The notes below the pieces were generated by a model. That model saw only the letters and a list, made by a program, of their open reading frames with translations. It was not told the DNA's origin and searched no databases. 64,000 bases of DNA from Caulobacter sp. SL161 (GTDB lineage: Bacteria > Pseudomonadota > Alphaproteobacteria > Caulobacterales > Caulobacteraceae): contig NZ_JAPPRA010000001.1 in the NCBI RefSeq assembly GCF_026672375.1, positions 3,410,001 to 3,474,000 on the forward strand, given 5' to 3'. Positions 60,628 to 64,000 of the stretch are shown here, one piece after another. Every line of letters starts with the position of its first letter. The stretch's first letter is position 1. Both the position numbers and the translations under genes were made by a program.

Positions 60628-62223
60628 TCAGGCGCTCAGGGCGCGTTTGTGCAGGCGGGTGATGGCGTCCAGGGACGACAGCAGCGCCCCCTCCATCCAG
60701 CAGCCGACGTAGGAGGCGTGCTCGCCGGCCAGCACGATCCGGCGGTCCATGGCCACCAGGGTCTGGTAGTGCTGCTTGCGCGTCTCCTCGTTCCAGCGGG
60801 CGCAGCAGCCCAGCGTCCAGGGCACGCGGCTCCAGGCCACCGAGGCGCCGGTGCGGAACTCCTTGCGGTAGCTGGCCGGGTGGATCACCGAGCCCTGCGC
60901 CAGGGCCACCTCGATCCGCTGCTCGGGCGTCATACCGGCCAGGCGGAAGGCGCCGAGGTCGCGGGCGAAGGCGCCCAGCAGCACGGCCGGACCGTCCTGG
61001 AACATGTTGTTGTTGGGATAGGAGATCAGGCCGATCTCCTGGTCGGTGAAGCTGTGGCCGCCGTAGATGTCGTCGTCCTCCTCCCAGAAGCGGCGGTTCA
61101 TCTCCAGGCCCATCTTGACCTGGCCCGAATAGGGCACGGCCTTGATGGCGGCCATCATCTCGTCGGTGACGGCCAGGTCCATCTGGCCCAGAATCCCCAG
61201 CGGGATCGTACAGACGCACCAGTCGCCCTTGGCCTCGGTGACCTTGCCCGTGACGGTGTCGGCGTAGGTGACGACCACGCCCTTGTCGTCCTGGGCGATC
61301 TTGCTGACCTTGGCGTTGTAGGTGATCAGACCCTCGACCTGCTTGGCGAAGGCCTTGCCGATCATGTCCATGCCGCCCACCGGCTGGAACATGGTGGTCT
61401 GCATCTCGTGGTTCATGAAGAAGCCCATCGAGGTCCAGACCTGCGGGTCCAGGACGTCGTGCAGGCTGTAGAGGTCGTCCGAGGGGATCGGCGCGCCGTC
61501 CACCCCGCCGCCGCCGGGCCGCTTGAAGCCCCGGTGCGAGGAGGTGCGCAGCGAGGCGGCGTACTTGTAGTCCTTGTCCAGCATGCCCCAGCCCTTGAGG
61601 GCTTCGAGCAGGCGGTCGCGGTCTTCCGGGGTGACGGCGTCGTCCAGGGCCTTGGCGTTGACCGACTTGGCCAGCAGCTCGGCGATATTGCCCTCGAAGT
61701 CGGCGGCGGCGGCGTTGAAGCGCACCGGCTTGCCGCCGAAGGCCTGGGACGAGTGGATCCAGCCCGAATGGTTGAACTGGATGAACGGCTCCAGGGCCAC
61801 GCCGAACTGCTTGCAGTAGTGCAGCAGGGTCCGGTGGTGGTGAGGAATGCGCCAGGGGCCGGGGTTGAAATAGTTGCCGGCCGCGTAGCCGACCTTCTGG
61901 GTCGCGCCGCCCAGCTCGGTATAGGTGTCGCCGCCCCGCAGCGACCAGTTGCGGCCGCCGGGGCGGTTCTGGAACTCCAGGATCTGAACCTTGTAGCCGG
62001 CCTTGCGCAGCTCAAAGGCGGCCAACAGGCCCGCCAGGCCCGCGCCCAGCACGATGACGCTGGCGCCCGGCCGCGCGCCTTGCAGGTTGGGCGGACCGGG
62101 AAAGCGCGTCTCGGCCGCGTGGCCCAGCGAGGTCATGGCCTGGTAGAGGGCCGCCGTGCCGCCGACCTTGGCGATGGCGGAAAGAAGCTGACGCCGGGTC
62201 GGCGTGCGAGCGCCCGATTGCAT
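60628..62223 (-). CDS. Tat-exported flavin amine oxidase/dehydrogenase
   Basis: A 531-residue FAD enzyme. ATG 62223 begins MQSGARTPTRRQLLSAIAKVGG, a twin-arginine signal. VIVLGAGLAGLLAAFELRKAGYKVQILEFQNRPGGR is the dinucleotide-binding fold and Arg motif of the monoamine/L-amino-acid oxidase family, and AGEHASYVGCWMEGALLSSLDA the C-terminal FAD block. Since a cytochrome c gene follows, it may pass electrons to cytochrome rather than oxygen. Substrate unknown (amine or L-amino acid). Confidence 0.88.
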   Translation of the reverse strand: MQSGARTPTRRQLLSAIAKVGGTAALYQAMTSLGHAAETRFPGPPNLQGARPGASVIVLGAGLAGLLAAFELRKAGYKVQILEFQNRPGGRNWSLRGGDTYTELGGATQKVGYAAGNYFNPGPWRIPHHHRTLLHYCKQFGVALEPFIQFNHSGWIHSSQAFGGKPVRFNAAAADFEGNIAELLAKSVNAKALDDAVTPEDRDRLLEALKGWGMLDKDYKYAASLRTSSHRGFKRPGGGGVDGAPIPSDDLYSLHDVLDPQVWTSMGFFMNHEMQTTMFQPVGGMDMIGKAFAKQVEGLITYNAKVSKIAQDDKGVVVTYADTVTGKVTEAKGDWCVCTIPLGILGQMDLAVTDEMMAAIKAVPYSGQVKMGLEMNRRFWEEDDDIYGGHSFTDQEIGLISYPNNNMFQDGPAVLLGAFARDLGAFRLAGMTPEQRIEVALAQGSVIHPASYRKEFRTGASVAWSRVPWTLGCCARWNEETRKQHYQTLVAMDRRIVLAGEHASYVGCWMEGALLSSLDAITRLHKRALSA

Positions 62224-62398
62224 GAAACTAATCCCCACGAACCGCCGTACGGGCGGTGCGGGCCTAGGGGCGCACGGGCCGGCGGGACGGCGCGAGTCCC
62301 GGCGCCGCAATGCGGCGAAGCTTGTGAGCGAGGCGCCGAATTATCGGCGCCCGGAGCGTCAGGGTGCGCGCGAAGTGGGCAAAGCCCCCTCGCCCCCC

Positions 62399-63151
62399 TC
62401 AGTGCGGCAGCGCGCCGTGCAGCACTAGGGCGGTCACCGCCGAGCGAGTCTCGTCCATGAACGCCCGGTCGGCCAGGGCCTTGCCGGTCAGCGCCCGCAC
62501 CTGCACGGCGAAGTCGGCATAGTGCTGGGTCAGGGCCCAGATCGCGAAGATCAGGTGCGGCGGGTCGACGGGCCGCAGTTTTCCGGCCGCCACCCAGGCG
62601 GCGATGACCGCGCACTTGGCCTCGAACACGGCCTTCAGCGGGCCCGCCAACACCGGCTTGAGCAAGGGCGCCCCGCGCAGCATCTCCAGGGCGAACAGGC
62701 GCGAGACCTCAGGATGGTCGCGGCTCATCTCCAGCTTGGCGGCGATCAGGGCGCCGATCGCCTCGGCCGGATCGTCGGCCTCGGTGAAGCGCCCCAACGG
62801 CGAGAGCCACAAGGCCAGCCCCTGCTCCAGCACCGCCAGATAGAGGGCGTCCTTGGAAGGGTAGTAGTAGAGCAGGTTGGGCTTGGAGACCCCCGCCGCC
62901 TGGGCGATGGCCTCGACGCTGGCGCCGTCGGGTCCGAGGCGCGCGAAGACCGCCAGGGCGGCCTTGAGGATCGCAGCCTTGCGGGCCTGCCCCGCCTGGG
63001 CGCGACGCCCTGCAGGCGCCTCCCCGTCCCCGGCTTCGCTCATGGTTTGGGCGGCCTTGACCAGCTTGCGGGCGCCGGACGCCCCCTTGGCGGCCGGACG
63101 GGCGGCGGCCTTGCGCGGCGGCTTGACGGTCTTGGCGATCGGGTCGGCCAT
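62399..63151 (-). CDS. rutR: RutR-like TetR-family regulator of pyrimidine use
   Basis: A 250-residue TetR-type repressor. The HTH ([45 protein letters not shown]) and C-terminal ligand domain match RutR, which senses uracil/thymine. The first 36 residues are a Lys/Ala-rich extension; an internal ATG at 63043 would give 214 residues, near the E. coli size. Divergent from rutB across a 109-base region with a RutR-type operator. Confidence 0.85.
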   Translation of the reverse strand: MADPIAKTVKPPRKAAARPAAKGASGARKLVKAAQTMSEAGDGEAPAGRRAQAGQARKAAILKAALAVFARLGPDGASVEAIAQAAGVSKPNLLYYYPSKDALYLAVLEQGLALWLSPLGRFTEADDPAEAIGALIAAKLEMSRDHPEVSRLFALEMLRGAPLLKPVLAGPLKAVFEAKCAVIAAWVAAGKLRPVDPPHLIFAIWALTQHYADFAVQVRALTGKALADRAFMDETRSAVTALVLHGALPH

Positions 63152-63164
63152 GAGCTCTCAAATC

Positions 63165-63200
63165 TGGACCATTTGGTCAAACTTGGACCGAACGGTTCGG
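63165..63200. promoter_or_regulatory. RutR-type operators between rutR and rutB
   Basis: TGGACCATTTGGTCAA (63165-63180) has the inverted core GACCA-TT-TGGTC, close to the known E. coli RutR consensus TTGACCA-N2-TGGTCAA. Nearby CCGAACGGTTCGG (63188-63200) is a perfect 13-bp palindrome that may be a second, weaker site. Both lie where they could control rutR and rutB. Confidence 0.75.
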
Positions 63201-63260
63201 ATTGCAACGTTACGCGAGATGGTATTCCATGCCGCTCGGACATCACAAGGCGCCGTGACG

Positions 63261-63980
63261 ATGAGTTCTCCGATCACCCCGCTGTCGCCCGACGCCGTCA
63301 TGCTTCCGGCGCGGCCCGAACCTCTGCCGGTAGACCCGACGACCACCGCGGTGATCGTCATCGACATGCAGAACGCCTACGCCTCGCCCGGCGGCTATCT
63401 CGATCTCGCGGGCTTTGACATCTCAGGCGCGGCCAAGGTGATCGATGAGATCAAGGGCGTGCTGGAGGTGGCCCGCAGCGCCGGCATGACGGTGATCTAT
63501 TTCCAGAACGGGTGGGACGACAGTTACGTCGAGGCCGGCGGTCCAGGCTCGCCCAACTGGTGGAAGTCCAACGCCCTCAAGACCATGCGCGCCCGCCCCG
63601 AGCTGCAAGGCAAGCTGCTGGCGCGCGGCCAGTGGGACTATGAGCTGGTCGACGACCTGACGCCCCAGCCGGGCGACATCCGCCTGCACAAGACCCGCTA
63701 TTCGGGCTTCTTCAACAGCCAGCTGGACAGCGTGCTGCGGGCGCGCGGGATCCGACATCTGGTCTTCACCGGCATCGCCACGAACGTCTGCGTCGAGTCG
63801 ACCCTGCGCGACGGCTTCATGCTGGAATATTTCGGGACCGTGCTGGAGGACGCCACCCACCAGGCGGGCCCCGACTTCGTCCAGAAGGCCGCCCTGTTCA
63901 ACATCGAGACCTTCTTCGGCTGGGTGTCGACGACGGCGGACTTCAAGGGGACATTCGGCCAGTTGGCGCCGACCGAATAG
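63261..63980 (+). CDS. rutB: RutB, ureidoacrylate amidohydrolase
   Basis: A 239-residue isochorismatase-fold enzyme of the Rut pyrimidine pathway that hydrolyses (peroxy)ureidoacrylate. It has [22 protein letters not shown] (catalytic Asp), [23 protein letters not shown] (Lys) and [20 protein letters not shown] (catalytic Cys), the RutB pattern. ATG 63261 is preferred; a GTG two codons upstream is possible. Other rut genes are expected beyond the window. rutA is not between rutR and rutB, unlike in E. coli. Confidence 0.92.
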   Translation: MSSPITPLSPDAVMLPARPEPLPVDPTTTAVIVIDMQNAYASPGGYLDLAGFDISGAAKVIDEIKGVLEVARSAGMTVIYFQNGWDDSYVEAGGPGSPNWWKSNALKTMRARPELQGKLLARGQWDYELVDDLTPQPGDIRLHKTRYSGFFNSQLDSVLRARGIRHLVFTGIATNVCVESTLRDGFMLEYFGTVLEDATHQAGPDFVQKAALFNIETFFGWVSTTADFKGTFGQLAPTE

Positions 63981-63981
63981 C

Positions 63982-64000
63982 TGTCATCCCGGCCAAGCGC
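63982..64000 (+). repeat. Start of a family C repeat (cut by window end)
   Basis: TGTCATCCCGGCCAAGCGC matches the opening of the family C elements at 13939, 16136 and 50986. The rest lies outside. Confidence 0.6.

Overview
The window is high-GC alphaproteobacterial chromosome, almost certainly Caulobacter or a close relative. Three things point there: an S-layer protein whose N-terminal domain resembles Caulobacter RsaA, the cytochrome c maturation order ccmI-ccmE-ccmF-ccmH (cycHJKL) followed by degP, a response regulator, a histidine kinase and (further on) glnE, and a complete-looking gene transfer agent (GTA) head-tail cluster. Assignments come from reading the translations and motifs; no database search was possible.

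Layout. 1-4634: the 5' part of metN, an exported S9 peptidase and an exported amidohydrolase. 4800-8576: an island-like stretch with a 5' fragment of tRNA-Leu fused to a decayed gene, the RsaA-like S-layer gene with a strong terminator, and the intact tRNA-Leu(UAA). 8746-15378: housekeeping genes (HTH regulator, CinA-like protein, sfsA, two exported proteins, map, radC, M19 dipeptidase). 15494-19434: msrQ and msrP, then an EF-hand / ECF sigma / anti-sigma-like / periplasmic sensor-like operon. 19538-25661: glnE, a D-amino-acid-oxidase-like gene and an M56 peptidase gene, each with a single-base frameshift, and an envelope protein. 25669-34547: kinase, toxin-antitoxin pair, response regulator, degP and the ccm operon. 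34647-42911: alpha/beta hydrolase, DUF2336 protein, PepSY/regulator/kinase operon, MazEF, HipBA with repeated operators, and a DnaJ-type protein. 43001-58214: GTA genes g15 back to g1 on the minus strand, broken by plus-strand cargo (DUF805 protein, VOC protein, DUF559 endonuclease) plus a minus-strand cupin. 58478-64000: aldehyde dehydrogenase, cytochrome c plus flavin amine oxidase, and rutR/rutB with RutR-type operators.

Four families of palindromic intergenic repeats are scattered through the window. Family A (about 120 bp, ends AAATCCTCCCCC / GGGGGAGGATTT) is the most notable. Copies run in frame into ccmH, ccmE and GTA g14, one supplies the stop codon of msrQ, and one arm provides the ribosome binding site and start of a DUF559 endonuclease gene whose C-terminal tail and stop lie in a second copy. 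This suggests that DUF559 nucleases and these repeats could form a REP/RAYT-like mobile system, which is the best candidate here for something undescribed.
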